A DNA stretch of 64,000 nt from Mesostigma viride. Lineage: Eukaryota > Streptophyta > Mesostigmatophyceae > Mesostigmatales > Mesostigmataceae. Below the pieces are notes generated by a model, which was not told where the DNA came from, did not search any database, and saw only the letters and a list, made by a program, of their open reading frames with translations. A program made the position numbers and the translations under genes. How positions within the stretch are numbered: position 1 is the stretch's first letter; each line of letters opens with the position of its first letter. The stretch is from NCBI GenBank assembly GCA_009746045.1, contig RPFO01000041.1:4098030-4162029 (forward strand), given 5' to 3'. Of this stretch, positions 29,891 through 41,672 are shown piece by piece.

Positions 29891-32433
29891 CGGTAGCTAC
29901 CAGGCTAATGTTCACATGTCTGGCATATCTGTGCATTTCTGCAGAGTCCGCGACACGCGCATCAACTGCAGTTGCCATCAATCAATTGTCTTATGTTCAA
30001 AATTGTAAGCATTGGTTATTTTCTTAATAAAGTTACAATTGAGATTGTTCTTGTCATGCGGAAGTTACACCCCCAAAATACATGGGACTCTGCACTCTGC
30101 GTATGTCGACTCGCGTTAACGCGCTTATAAAGTGACATCACCCGTCAACAAGGCGATTGATGCATGTATCCGGCATGTGTAATATGAAATGCATGTGAGG
30201 AAGACTGCACAGGCTGCACCATTGAGATGTCCATTAAAAATATAATTACTTACAGCAGAGTGAAATCACTCAAACCAAAGCAAACGCCCAGCTATAAACC
30301 TATATACAGAGCCATGTCAAAGCTCTATACTACGATAAGACCAATGGAAACGCCTAACGGGAGGAACCTAATAGCCCTGCTGCACCGCAAAATCAGCCCG
30401 CGTACGGCGGAGCATGATGTCAGCCATGGCCCGAGTCAGCGCCACCAACAAGCGCTGACGCCAATAGGACGTCCAGGTCCGCGCCGACCATGGGGCCCGC
30501 TGGCCCTCCAGAGCCACCAGACATTGAGATGTCCATGCAGCCACCAGACATTGCCACAAGTAGAGCTATGAGCGATGCTAAAAGTTCCTTGCTTCCGTCA
30601 CTACCAACAACCTAACTCCCTTGCCATAATCATCGCAGCTCAGCCCACAGTGGGCAGCACATGCCATGCCAGCATGCCTTTTACGTAGGTCGACCCGCGT
30701 CTACGCGTTTGCCACTTCAACAGACAAATCACTCAATGCGATCCACATCGACTCGTGAAAGGAAGTTTGCTCAACAGCAATCAGCATGGCCATTGTAACG
30801 GATTCAGCCACGAAACACCGGCACGGGTAGCTGAGTGAAGCGAGTCTCGCAATATGTGCTTTGCTGTCATAACTACCGACCTTATATGTGCTTTGCTGTC
30901 ATAACTACCGACCTAACTCCCCGACCATTTAATCACCACAGCTCAGCCCACAGCGGGCATCGCGTGCCATGCCAGCACGTCTCATATCTCGCGTGTATAG
31001 AAATAACTCGTCCCTAAAAACACTCCCTGGTCCCTTTCGTGTGCGTACTGATTGCTGTGCAGTATGGATGGGCCACGACCTGCAATGCACAGCACAGCAC
31101 ACGGCGATCAAGGAGACGGATTAGAAATGCAGATCGTGGAGCGTTGAAGTGCATGTGTGGCGGCATTTCACAGGGTATTGCAGGACATAGCAGGGCATCA
31201 CAACGCAAATAAGTGACGTGCGCTTGGTAGAGGCAGTTGAGGGGGGATTGTGGAAATCACAGCTGGGGACTTTCTGGAGAGGTACAACATGTCGGCCTGT
31301 CGTGGACTGGCCTGCAAAACACGGCAAGCCATTCAAAAACCAGAAGCTACCCTGATTCAAGAGGTACACAACCTCTGCAAGCCACGATGCCGCAGCCGAG
31401 TGGCAGACAGTCGTCACATCTGAAGGGCATCCCAGGCAGCAAAAGCAATACGCACCTGAACTTTCTCCACAATGCATCAAAAGTCGTGATCCCTGCATCG
31501 TGCAGGCACAGACATCCATTTGCGAACATGCAATACGAGTCAGTGAAGCCATTCAATTGGCAATGCCAATACTGCAGACAGCCATGACTGGCTGCGAAAG
31601 AACAGACACAACCCGATATCTAAATCACAGGGGGGCGGCATGCACCAAATTGGTTGCTAATCCACATCTCCATAAATAACGTTACGAAAGGGTCGACCAG
31701 CTGGGACAAGACAAAACACGTCTGCACTACCTGCATGCAAAGACACAAAGATGGCCGGTATTTAGTACGAAGTGTTGTCGCCACGAATACACCCCCCCGC
31801 AAACCAGGGCCGAATCGAGGATGCTATCACATGCACTTCGGGTTTGCCGAAGGTGGCCAACTGACAAGGCGTACTGCCAGGCGTAGTGCAGTTACTAGCG
31901 CGAGCGACTTAGGCACATCGGACCGCTGAAACAGCATCGACATCAGCCCCACAAGTCAAACGCCGCACAACAACCCTTCGGCAACGACCTCCGTGGAAAA
32001 AGACATGCCATTTGCAAAATGACAGCACTCGGTAGCCTACAAGTACGACTCCATTGCCCACCAAACTAGCGCGCTGCAAACAGCCTTACAACTCTTACCA
32101 GCAACGCGCGCATGGTGCAGCTTCGTGGCCGTCCGCCTTCCTACAAACCCCGGACGTGCTGCTACCTAGTGAGAATACGAAAGCATGTCCCATCCGTCAC
32201 GTGCGACGATACGTTGCACAAATCTTCGGCGCTAGCAAGACTAAAAAAACTTCTACACGGGGAAGCTGTGGGGAGCCGCTTTGCATGCACGAGTTATGCC
32301 CCACGGATGGGCTTTGCGTCGCCGAGAAGGGTAATTAAGGTTGCGCAACACGCTTGGATGGACATCTGCGAACTGCGAAGGGAATTCAGCGGCCACGTCG
32401 GCGCTCGCGGCAGGCATTGAATATTGATGCATC

Positions 32434-32492
32434 ACAGGCTTGACAATGACAGGCTTGACAGTGACAGGCTTGACAACGACAAGCTTGACAAT
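32434..32492. repeat. ~14-bp tandem repeat
   Basis: Four copies of CAGGCTTGACAATGA-like units with one or two substitutions each. Confidence 0.85.
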
Positions 32493-32691
32493 TACCGTAG
32501 TACTCGAGCTTCAGCGGAAGACTTGCTCCACTTGCAGCCTTGCCCACGGATCTGATAATCCCCGTCAGACGTCAGTCCATAACACAGTTGTCAGCGTTGC
32601 TGAATCTTGGACAACGACTTGTATTTCTTGAAAAGCTCACCAAGTGACGCCAACTCACTGAATTCAGTCGTCAGGACGTTGTTGTGAGGAC

Positions 32692-32854
32692 GTTGTTGTT
32701 GTTGTGTCCCACGCCTCACATGGGCAGCAGAGAATCTATAGTGGCCGAGGGCTGGATATATTTAGTATCGGTGGTACTATCGGGGCATCTGAGGACGTAC
32801 AATTATGTTGAGAACTTTACAGATGAAACCGGCGTGGGACACAACAACAACAAC
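32692..32854. repeat. 24-bp inverted repeat (foldback element)
   Basis: Left arm ending TGTGTCCCACGCC (32692-32715) and right arm GGCGTGGGACACAAC... (32831-32854) are perfect complements, with 115 bp between. The direct repeat AGATGAAACCGG lies at 32821 and 32864. A small foldback MITE is the likely explanation. Confidence 0.65.
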
Positions 32855-33359
32855 AACAACAACAGATGAAACCGGTCAATGAACGGCTAAGTACGGGTAC
32901 CAGACCAATTTCACTACAGTATTTCAGCAACGGGAGAGTCATCAGAGTTGCCAGAAGAGCACAAGCGGGAGCGCGGTGTGTTTTTTTGATGGATATAGGG
33001 CATGGATGGGGGATGGGGGAGCCAAAGTTGGAACTAGAAAGTACCAAACTGCCAAACTTCGCATGAAATATTTTTACTGCAAACGTCTGCGGCAATCACG
33101 GCAAACATAATTTTCCCTGTCCGGGTCGAACACTGCAAACAGTGCGCTGCAGACAGGTCAATGGATTATGGCCGGGGTTATTAGATACAGTAGTGCCACT
33201 AGCCAGTTTCACATTGTAGGCGACTGTATATCTTTTTTTTTTTGTTTTTTCCCCTGTATAATTATCGCCATGCATTTTCTTGCTACGTATCCTACGTGGG
33301 TTCTGCATTGTAGGTGAATCGGAGGGTTGATGGTATACTAACTATCATTGCAGACGACC

Positions 33360-33477
33360 ATGGCCGACTCATCTTTTGAGGAAGACGTTAATGAGGCCCA
33401 TGCTGGCGTGCTATCTGCTGCTCGCCGCATGGCGGCCGCGCACGACCGCACGCCGAGGCACCAGTACAAGAGGGCAG
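33360..33477 (+). CDS. Host gene disrupted by a retrotransposon, exon 1
   Basis: ATG at 33360 shortly after CATTGCAG; begins MADSSFEEDVNEAHAGVLSA and runs through a basic helix (RRMAAAHDRTPRHQYKRA). Donor GTAAGT at 33478, phase 1. The 78-bp intron ends GATCCGCAG at 33555. No family is recognised. Confidence 0.5.
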
Positions 33478-33555
33478 GTAAGTGGAGGAAGAGAAAGGAT
33501 TGGGGGGGTGGGCGCCCATGAAAGCAGCGGCCGTCACAACTGATTTGATCCGCAG

Positions 33556-33662
33556 GAGCGCCCACGCTGTTGGATTCAACAGCGGCTGAGTTTCGTGAAT
33601 GGCGTCTATGCGGACACCCCGGCGCATTGACGGTGAGTTCGTCCTTCAGAAGGCGCATCGGA
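33556..33662 (+). CDS. Disrupted host gene, exon 2 (5' part)
   Basis: Joins exon 1 in phase and reads APTLLDSTAAEFREWRLCGH to FRRRIG, where copia-like element 2 is inserted. The target duplication TCGGA is the last five bases. The same frame resumes on the far side at 42130. A GTGAGT at 33633 could be a donor instead, in which case the insertion would be intronic. Confidence 0.45.
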
Positions 33663-34108
33663 AGTTGTAAAGCATTACAAATGATGCTGGGCAGGGCTCG
33701 GAAAAATACTGTCGGAACGACACATTGAAATAAATGTATGCATTATTCAATCCCGGATTTCTGTTATGCAATATATCTGTTTGCCGCACGTGATGTTGAT
33801 TACCTAGATGCGGACAATGAATCCGGTGCGACTCATGTCGCTGGGCACAATGGTTGCCACAATGGTTGCAGTCTTGTCACGGCCGGGTTGTTAAGATATA
33901 ACCATGGCAGACTTAAGTTTGGCGTCTGTTGTCTAGAAGGTTCCATGTGCAAAACGCATACTGCATTGCCATACTTGTAACGACCGTGCAGGACAAGGTT
34001 TCTAGGCATCTCTAGAAGGTTGACGCTGTACATGTATAAATTAAAGCAATACAGCGGCCAAAGGGCCGCAGCCATTGCAACCAAACCCTTCCACAGTCAT
34101 TCTCAACT
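33663..34108 (+). repeat. Copia-like element 2, 5' LTR
   Basis: 446 bp, AGTTGTAAAGCATTAC to ATTCTCAACT. Relative to the 3' LTR it lacks CATG-type and AA indels at about 33920 and 34054. Confidence 0.92.
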
Positions 34109-34136
34109 CGTACTCTTAATCACACAATTTTTTACC

Positions 34137-34534
34137 ATGGCTCGTAGCCGTGCTGCGGCAAGCGCTGAGACTGACACCATTGTCCTGACTGGACAGGACA
34201 AGAAGGAAATGAACAAATTAAAGCAGCACGAATTGGCAATGCGTTTGCTGCCCAAGCCGCTGCCACCCGGCAGCAAGGACCCGGAGAAGAAGGACTATAC
34301 TACGACGGCCTGGGGTACTGGTACGCGAAGACAGTGAGTTTCCTGGACAACGACCACGTTGCTACGTTGCGATTCAGTGGACACGGCTCGTCGGGAATGC
34401 CGGCCGTCCGTGATTTGATCCGGATTGCCCACGAGAAGAAGATGGAGTGGGCGGACTTTTACAGCCGTTTGAAGGAACTCCTTGTGCCCGAGGGCCTGCT
34501 CAAGTCGATCAAAGATATGATGCGGATCTTTTGA
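34137..34534 (+). CDS. Copia-like element 2, gag N-terminal part
   Basis: MARSRAAASAETDTIVLTGQ starts 28 bp after the LTR. After a one-base shift near 34300 it continues GLGYWYAKTVSFLDNDHVAT and ADFYSRLKELLVPEGLLKSI. The nested LTR element interrupts it at 34553; gag resumes at about 37267. Confidence 0.65.
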
Positions 34535-34552
34535 AGTGTCGGGCGACCCGGT

Positions 34553-37266
34553 TGTCAGGAATATGCCCCAATATGCCTGACAAGTCTAGCACTTACTAAT
34601 CTAGATAAAGTTCGGGTAGTCCGTAGTTAAGTCAGAACAACCTACAACGCCAGTATGACTGCGTAGAGCTCATGTTTGGCTACAACTTTGCCACTAGAAT
34701 CACCTTGATCTGAGCTCTAGGTAGAAAGTTATGAGTCTTTTCATATATATGTGCCTGGTCACTATACGGCACTGTAGTACAATCCATGTCGTGTCATGTG
34801 GCGCATGGCCCATATAGGACAGGCGCCAATAATTCAATTCGTGGCACCTGGACCGTCAGCTAGGCGTACCTAATTCTGTCTGCCATGGTACAACCATGAT
34901 TTGCCAGCAGGCAGCATCTAGCACTGGTTAAGTGTTGCCTAGCTGTCATGTTAAGTTAATTATGTTGTGGTCCTGCCGACCAGCCATATAGGTGGTGGCT
35001 GGGCTACACGCCAGACATCTTTTCTGACCACCACTATTCTAGAGAATGGCACCTTTCAGCCATGGTGGTTGACAAAATATTTCCATCATGACAAAGTCGT
35101 AAATGAGGTCATCATTATTAATGTAATACCAACAACCTCCCATGGTCACAGCATGACATTTTTGACATGGTATCGGCATGAGGGGGGTTGTGATCTTTCC
35201 AAATCGGGCAAATTTTTGCCTGGGCAGCATTTCGGCAAGAACTTTCGGAATTCTAATCCGTTGGTGCCACTCAACATGTCCACGGAATCAGCATCAAATT
35301 GCGCATCTATTAAACCAAGTCCGGCGTCATTCCGTGGAGTATTGCGTCGGCTACGAATTTTCTTGCGGCAGGCCCTGTTTGCTCCGAATTTCGACCTTAA
35401 ACGACCTCTTGCATGAGCTTCACTAAACATTCAGATTTCTACATTGTCGGCACTTGGGCGCAGCGGTTCACGCTTTATTTTATTACCCTGGGTGACTACC
35501 GGTTGCCAGCCGTGACCAGCCTTGCAAAGCCCAAGACCCCTTTGTTCTTCTGAGAATACAACGAGCTTGATGGCGCCTATATAAAGCGACCACAAATGTT
35601 TTAAACGGTGGGCCACCTTCCAGGCGACATGGGGTTTCTTTTTCCTAGTTCCAGCCAAGCATTATTCAGATTTTTTGCCAGTCGCCATGGTTTGGAAGCA
35701 CCATCGTACATGAGCAGCTATGCACGGACCACTACAACGGCATCAACTACAATGCTCCATCCCACGTCGGTGCGGGGAAATCTTGCAGCATCCACCTGGT
35801 TCTCCTCTCGCACCCTTGGCTTTTCTTCAATGGGAAACAGCTCGTTTAAATGCCGCTCGCCAGCCGCAGCAGCCGTCATTAGTTAAGTGGCCAGTGACAG
35901 CCAACTGCCGCACGCAGCCGTAGTGCAGTACCCAGCACGCGCCATACAGCATGATAGGATATAGTAGCAGCAGTCAGCCACACACCACAGCCTGACTCGC
36001 TTGTGGTAGTTGTTGCAACCAGCTGCAGATACCTACCAGCACCCCATCAGCATGGCAGCACACAGTCGCAGCAGCCAGCAACACACAGCAGCCTGATCAG
36101 CTCTTAGTAGTAGTTGCAGCCAGCTGCACGTACCTGCCAGCCAAATCGCCACTTCAGACCAGCATCAATGCCACCAGCCAGCAGTACGCAGCCGTCTAGT
36201 CAGCGGTTAGTAGTCACTGCAGCTAGGTGCCTGTAGCTGCTCACACCCACTGCGGTCGTCGCCAGCTCCTGATAAATGATTCCAGAGCGACTCCTGCCAT
36301 TACCAGCTTTTACGTCCACGATTTCTGCTGATTATTACTCCAAGGGGGGCACCCTTCCAGGGGCATCTACACACGGGGCCGAGCTGGATCCAGTCCTTGT
36401 TTTTTTTTTCCCAGTATTTCTACGTGACCTGGGGCACCCTGTTCTTCACCTGGCGCACTCCCAGGGCCACTTGGGGGCCATGTGACCCTTAGCTCCAACT
36501 GCTACTCTTGCCTATTTCTCCTTTCAGCATGACCGGGTTAGCCGTGTAAGGGGGGGAGAGCTTGGGTTTCTTTATACCCGACTACCCTCACTATCCATGT
36601 GTTACTTGCCAGGGGGGGTGAGCTTGTATACGGCATTTGGTGCAAGGGGCATGTCAGGAATATGCCCCAATATGCCTGACAAGTCTAGCACTTACTAATC
36701 TAGATAAAGTTCGGGTAGTCCGTAGTTAAGTCAGAACAACCTACAACGCCAGTATGACTGCGTAGAGCTCATGTTTGGCTACAACTTTGCCACTAGAATC
36801 ACCTTGATCTGAGCTCTAGGTAGAAAGTTATGAGTCTTTTCATATATATGTGCCTGGTCACTATACGGCACTGTAGTACAATCCATGTCGTGTCATGTGG
36901 CGCATGGCCCATATAGGACAGGCGCCAATAATTCAATTCGTGGCACCTGGACCGTCAGCTAGGCGTACCTAATTCTGTCTGCCATGGTACAACCATGATT
37001 TGCCAGCAGGCAGCATCTAGCACTGGTTAAGTGTTGCCTAGCTGTCATGTTAAGTTAATTATGTTGTGGTCCTGCCGACCAGCCATATAGGTGGTGGCTG
37101 GGCTACACGCCAGACATCTTTTCTGACCACCACTATTCTAGAGAATGGCACCTTTCAGCCATGGTGGTTGACAAAATATTTCCATCATGACAAAGTCGTA
37201 AATGAGGTCATCATTATTAATGTAATACCAACAACCTCCCATGGTCACAGCATGACATTTTTGACA
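34553..37266 (+). mobile_element. Nested non-autonomous LTR element (2,714 bp, LARD/TRIM-like)
   Basis: 615-bp direct repeats at 34553-35167 and 36652-37266, exactly 2,099 bp apart, beginning TGTCAGGAATATG and ending TTTTTGACA (TG..CA, TGTCA/TGACA inverted). Target duplication CCGGT on both sides. Just after the 5' LTR, TGGTATCGGCATGAGG resembles an initiator-Met primer-binding site. The 1,484-bp interior has no pol-like frame. The LTRs look identical by eye, so insertion into copia-like element 2 was recent. Confidence 0.9.
35168..36651. other. Interior of the nested LTR element, no coding capacity
   Basis: Contains a primer-binding-site-like start, CAGCAGCCAGC-rich repeats (36000-36200) and AAGGGGCA before the 3' LTR. 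The longest frames are under 100 codons and lack gag or pol motifs. Confidence 0.7.
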
Positions 37267-37860
37267 CCGGTCCAGGCGACACTGGCATATGAATATTCGA
37301 GAGGATGCTGGAAGACACTACGTTGACTTTTCCAGATGATTTCAGCGTCGTGCTTTTCCTGGGCAAGGCCCTCGCCAGTGGTGTGATTACTGACAGTAGT
37401 ATCCAAGGCTTGGCTCCCGTCCTGGCAAAGGAAAAGCTGGAAAGCAGGACTGCCAGCTTTACTGCCATCCGGGAGGCCTTCGCCCTCGGTGGCGCGGCAC
37501 AGGAATTGGCGGGAAGGGGATCTGCCACCAAGCCCGCGGGAACAGCAAGCATCAGTGCTGTTTTTGGGGAGGGCGACAGACGCGAGAAGTGCCCGAGGTG
37601 CCAGGGCACTGGCCACAACCGTGACAGCTGCAATGCCAACAAGAATTTTCCTCTGTCAACCAATTTGTGTGGCAAGTGCCACAAGCCAGGCCACAAGGCC
37701 AGGTTTTGCAACTGTCCGGCAGGCAGCCGGACAAGAAGAACGATGCCACTGCATGCCGACGAGGGTAGGGCCGGGCCCATTAGGAGGCCTCGTCGGAGTA
37801 TGCGCTGGGTTCGTCCCCAGCAGGCGCAGCAGGCGCAGCAGGCGCAGCAGGGAAACTAGA
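37267..37860 (+). CDS. Copia-like element 2, gag C-terminus with two CCHC knuckles
   Basis: Reads MLEDTTLTFPDDFSVVLFLG (37305), then two knuckles, CPRCQGTGHNRDSC and CGKCHKPGHKARFC, both CX2CX4HX4C, followed by a basic Arg/Pro/Gln tail. This is the RNA-binding nucleocapsid part of gag. Confidence 0.8.
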
Positions 37861-37924
37861 CGGCCCAGGACAGGGCGTATTCGACAGTGATAGGGTTCTG
37901 CAGTCTAGCCCAGCGGAGCGGCCA

Positions 37925-39230
37925 TTGGCAAATGAGAATCAAGGGGCAGCACAAGATTTATCGGACAGTGTACCCGTAACTGATGGTAATGAAAAGCTTG
38001 TTTCTATTTACGGAATTGCCTCTCGTCTGCACACATTATTTGGCCATGGCACAAATGCTTATAAATTTGCAAATGCACTGGGTGGGGCAGAGCTTTTGGC
38101 AGCATGTCGAGATTGCTATGCGCATTGTCCTGTGTGTCAGGCTACTGGGCCAAAGCTTCCCCGCCACCATGCTAAGCATCCCTCCGCATGCAAAGGGCAG
38201 ATTGTAGGCGACGTACTGTTCTGGGCGTTTCTTCCTTATTTCATAGCCATAGATAGGTATGCTCATAATGTAGCAGTCATCCCGCTGCGGGGTCAGTCAG
38301 CGGAAGATTTGGCGGAGGCTATTGACATTCTCTCTGCGTTTTTCTCTCCTATTGAGTCACTACAAATGGACAGGCAGTTCGCATGCTTTGAGGGCAAGCC
38401 GGGGTTTGAGTACCTCCGGACAGTGGGCCCTCAAGACCATGAAGGGCAAGGTTTGGTGGAACGTGCTCGGCAGGAATTTAAACAAGCTGCACGGCGGAAC
38501 GGTGAGGCTGCTCTTGGTTCTTATGCTTCCCGTTTAGTGTGGGCTTTGCATATTTCTGCATGCCTAAACCGCCGTGTGCTCCTTTCAGTGCCTTCACGCA
38601 ATTGTGTTATCACTGCAGAGGGCTTGCAGCATGGCCACTGCCTGCCTGAAGTAGAGGAGGAATGGGCACAGCATTTGCAGCAAAAGTTTGCCAATCAGGT
38701 TCGAAGGGATATGCGTAGGCCGGTTACCGCCTATAGCGTAGGGGACCAGGTTTGGATTCATGATGAGGGCTCCTTTGGCAAGAGGGGACAATGGGAGGGC
38801 CCAGCCACTGTGGAGGCTGTGGACGTGCATGTACTGACACAAGGCGATTGTGTCTTTGCAGGGCAAGCAACACCACATTCCCTGGAGCAGACTCAAGCCT
38901 TACCTGCCGCACACGAGCGCATGGGAGCGACTTCTCCACTACTACGCGGACGTGGCGCACTTCGTGCGAGAGCCAGGTGATGTTCCCACCTCTCCCCCTC
39001 GTTCTCTGCCTGCCTCTGACCCTATGGATGTCTTTGTGGGGAATAGCGAGGACGATGGTGACGTAGATGATGATGGGGACGTGCGGGCTCTAGCGGAGGA
39101 TGTTCGAGGCGTAATGAGCGAGCCCCCTGCTGAGCTGCGCGAGGGTAGTAGGGCGGGCTTTACTCCTGCCGTTAGCCAGGATCCGGCTGCCGTTAGTCAG
39201 CCTATAGCCAGGGGCGTCGTGGTTTGCTGA
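37925..39230 (+). CDS. Copia-like element 2, integrase
   Basis: N-terminal zinc motif (HTLFGH with CPVC), DDE core with Asp in VGDVLFWAF, Asp in LQMDRQFACF and Glu in GQGLVERARQEF. A C-terminal SVGDQVWIHDEGS / WEGPATVEAV segment parallels element 1. A frame shift near 38850 leads to WSRLKPYLPHTSAWERLLHY and an acidic linker. No protease precedes it. Confidence 0.82.
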
Positions 39231-40012
39231 ACAAGATTGTGCTAGGGCTGAGGCGCCGAGACAATATCATGGGGCTTGCTTCCCTTCGCAACCCAACCTG
39301 TGCAATGGGCAGTGCACCACCTCAGCTTGACCCGAGCATCGCTGTGATTTCCTCACTCTCGGCCACGTGGTCACTTCAGTGTGGGCTTCTCGTAGACACC
39401 CAAGCCCAGGACTCCATTATTGGGGAGTATTGTGTAGATGATTTTCTTCCCTTGTTTCCCTCCCGGTGGACCCAGGTCACTGACTTTGCTAGGTCGGAGT
39501 CTTACAAGGTCTTGGGGGAGATCCCACTAGAGATCCTGGGTGTTGAGACGCCTATGTGTGTGGTGGAGGGATACGAGGGCCCAGCACTTTTGGGGCAGCC
39601 ATTCTTGTCCCTACCCGGGGTCACAGTTAGTAGCACACAGTTGTCTCGAGCGGGATTTGGTTACCTGAGATTAAACAATTTCTCCCTTGATGTAGCGACT
39701 AGGGGCCTCTCCTTGCCTATGGTGGCAGCCCTGAAAGGGGTAGAGTACAATGATTCTGAGTTGCCTCCTGCCCGTGATCTCATTACCCCTAAGGCCCTTA
39801 CCCCTGAAAGCTTGGGGCTTAATTTCCATGACTTTGCTAAAGAGAGCCCCATGTCCTTCTTTGATGTAGCCAGGCACGTCTCGACTGAGGAGGGTCTAGA
39901 CAATACCCAAGGTGCCATCTTGGCTGCGGGGGAACGATGGCTAGTAGGGCTGGGGTGTGTGGAGCCCAGGTGTGGACGTTGTACCGAGGGATGGCAGATT
40001 GCTTCGCTTTAA
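39224..40012 (+). CDS. Copia-like element 2, retropepsin-like protease after integrase
   Basis: CGLLVDTQAQDSIIGEY carries the same DTQAQ as element 1; GPALLGQPFLSLPG is the second motif. Protein identity to element 1 outside these motifs looks low, so the shared order and motif are not a recent copy. The frame ends in TAA at 40010, but the neighbouring frame carries RFKWTFQMKP, which aligns with RLKFVCKHKP of element 1, so the stop reflects a shift. Confidence 0.7.
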   Translation: MLNKIVLGLRRRDNIMGLASLRNPTCAMGSAPPQLDPSIAVISSLSATWSLQCGLLVDTQAQDSIIGEYCVDDFLPLFPSRWTQVTDFARSESYKVLGEIPLEILGVETPMCVVEGYEGPALLGQPFLSLPGVTVSSTQLSRAGFGYLRLNNFSLDVATRGLSLPMVAALKGVEYNDSELPPARDLITPKALTPESLGLNFHDFAKESPMSFFDVARHVSTEEGLDNTQGAILAAGERWLVGLGCVEPRCGRCTEGWQIASL

Positions 40013-40757
40013 GTGGACATTTCAGATGAAGCCCGTCCCGCGGGCACTGATAGGAAAGTAGAATTTGCTAGACCTGTAGTGCTAGAGTTTTCTGGATCTT
40101 CTGACCTGCCCCCTTCGGCCTTGACTGCGCCAGGTTTAAACAAAGATACGTGGCGCATGGTAGTGTGCTTTCATCTAGGGCGCTTGAATAGGGGCATGCC
40201 ACATGGGTCCGCTGTGCTAGATTTTTCAAAGGCTTACCTCCACGGGGATGCCAATGAAAGTGCTCGGCTATGGGATGGAACCACACCCCTAGAGCTATGT
40301 TAGGACACCAAAAATCTGGGAGCCTCTTGTAGGAAAGAAGTTTATGCGGTTGATAAAGGCAGTTGATGGGACCGTGGCTGGTCCACGGGCTTGGCGCCTG
40401 AGCCTAGAGCGCCTTCTCCTTGACACAGCTCGCATGGTGTACAGTGACTTGGACCCCTCCTTGTTTGTGGGCGTCTGGAAGGGCGAGCTGGTGTTTGTGT
40501 TCGTGCATGCGGATGACTGTGATTGCTTTGGCCCGCGTGAATGGATTGCCTGGTTCCATAGCATTGTGCATGCCAGGTACCCTGTGGGCAAGCTTATTTT
40601 CCGTGAGCCGGGCAAGGTGGTTCAGTTCATGGGCATGGACACTGTCATGGATCACGATGAGCACGGCAAGTGGGCGATGTTGCTTCAGCCCAAGGGCAGC
40701 TATTCTGCAGGATTTGAAGGTATTGAGCAGCAGTGCATGGCCGCTTCTTGCGTCTGA
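40013..40757 (+). CDS. Copia-like element 2, reverse transcriptase
   Basis: Blocks in two frames: ARPVVLEFSGSSDLPPSAL and AVLDFSKAYLHGDA (first catalytic Asp), then, after a shift near 40310, VDGTVAGPRAWRLSLERLLL, SDLDPSLFVG and VFVHADDCDCFGP, where HADD stands in place of YVDD. It aligns block by block with element 1 (VNTPKVW with RTPKIW, SAPKIFRLS with GPRAWRLS). Confidence 0.78.
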
Positions 40758-41448
40758 GTGTGGAACATTGCGTGGCAAGCTAAATTGGCTGGCCTGCACC
40801 ACTAGCCCTGATTTGGCTGTCCTTAGCCGACTGCCTGACAATGTACTGTGCCTTATTGACCGTGCGGTGATTGTGCAGTACCTCCTGGCCTCACCCGGGT
40901 TGATGTTACAAGGTGTAGACTGGGATAAGCCTGTGGAGCTTGTGTCTTATTGCGACAGTTCCCTAGATGCCCGCGTGCTCACCAAGATGCGTGGTAGCTG
41001 CGCTGCTGTCACTACCATTTGCAACGCTGACCAACCCACGATGTCTTCCATCTTTGCATGGTATTCCCATTTGCACCGCCGCGTGTATGTGGGATCCGAC
41101 ACCGCTGAGGCGCGCGCATACTGCGAGGCTGCGAGCGAGCTGTCCTATTTCCACGCGCTCATTTGCTGGATTCTCGCGGTGGGCGGCACCACTCCGCATC
41201 TCCGTCGCGTGATACGCACGGACAGCCAGGCGGTTGTTGATTTCATTGAGAACCCTTATGCCCGCACACGGGACTTGGACTTCCTCAGGGTCAAGGAGTT
41301 TTCTGATTGTGTCAGTACCCAGCATGTGCCGGGCGAAAGGAACTACTCCGATGCCCTTACTAAACTGTATAGCTCAGCTAAGGCACAGTACCCGCTTCTG
41401 CGACACACCATGAATAGGCTATCACTGGGTCAGTCTAGTTCGCACTAG
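40758..41448 (+). CDS. Copia-like element 2, RNase H
   Basis: GTLRGKLNWLACTTSPDLAV, SYCDSSLDARVLTKMRGSC, SDTAEARAYCEAASELSYF and IRTDSQAVVDFIENPYARTR carry the RNase H acidic residues; HVPGERNYSDALTKL is the copia-type end. Stop TAG at 41446. It belongs to the same polyprotein as the RT, separated by a one-base shift near 40740. Confidence 0.78.
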
Positions 41449-41672
41449 TTGAGTTGCGTTGAACAATGAATGGCCCCGCGCCACGGGTTTTCAGCCTTGG
41501 TAGGTTTTCCCCGGGGGTGATTACCTATTGTATAATAATGTTCAGTGGGCATTACCCTCTGAGACTATGTCGGTGTTGTAGTTGCTATTCATGATGGCAT
41601 GGCCCGCGCGGCCGTTAATGACTGATAAGAGTACGCTGGCCATCTTTGCCACATGAAAAAGAAAAGTGCTGG

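Larger units (their letters stand above)
29900..33350. other. Non-coding stretch with minor repeats
   Basis: No convincing gene. TATGTGCTTTGCTGTCATAA occurs twice in tandem near 30851-30913. A block with CAGCTCAGCCCACAG and GCCATGCCAGCA is duplicated imperfectly (about 30600-30690 and 30900-30990). Short open frames occur on both strands, but without recognisable domains or splice structure. Confidence 0.5.

Noticed and set aside
31121-31552. 143-codon minus-strand gene
   Set aside because: No domain, unusual Cys/Thr composition and no neighbouring exon; treated as a chance frame.
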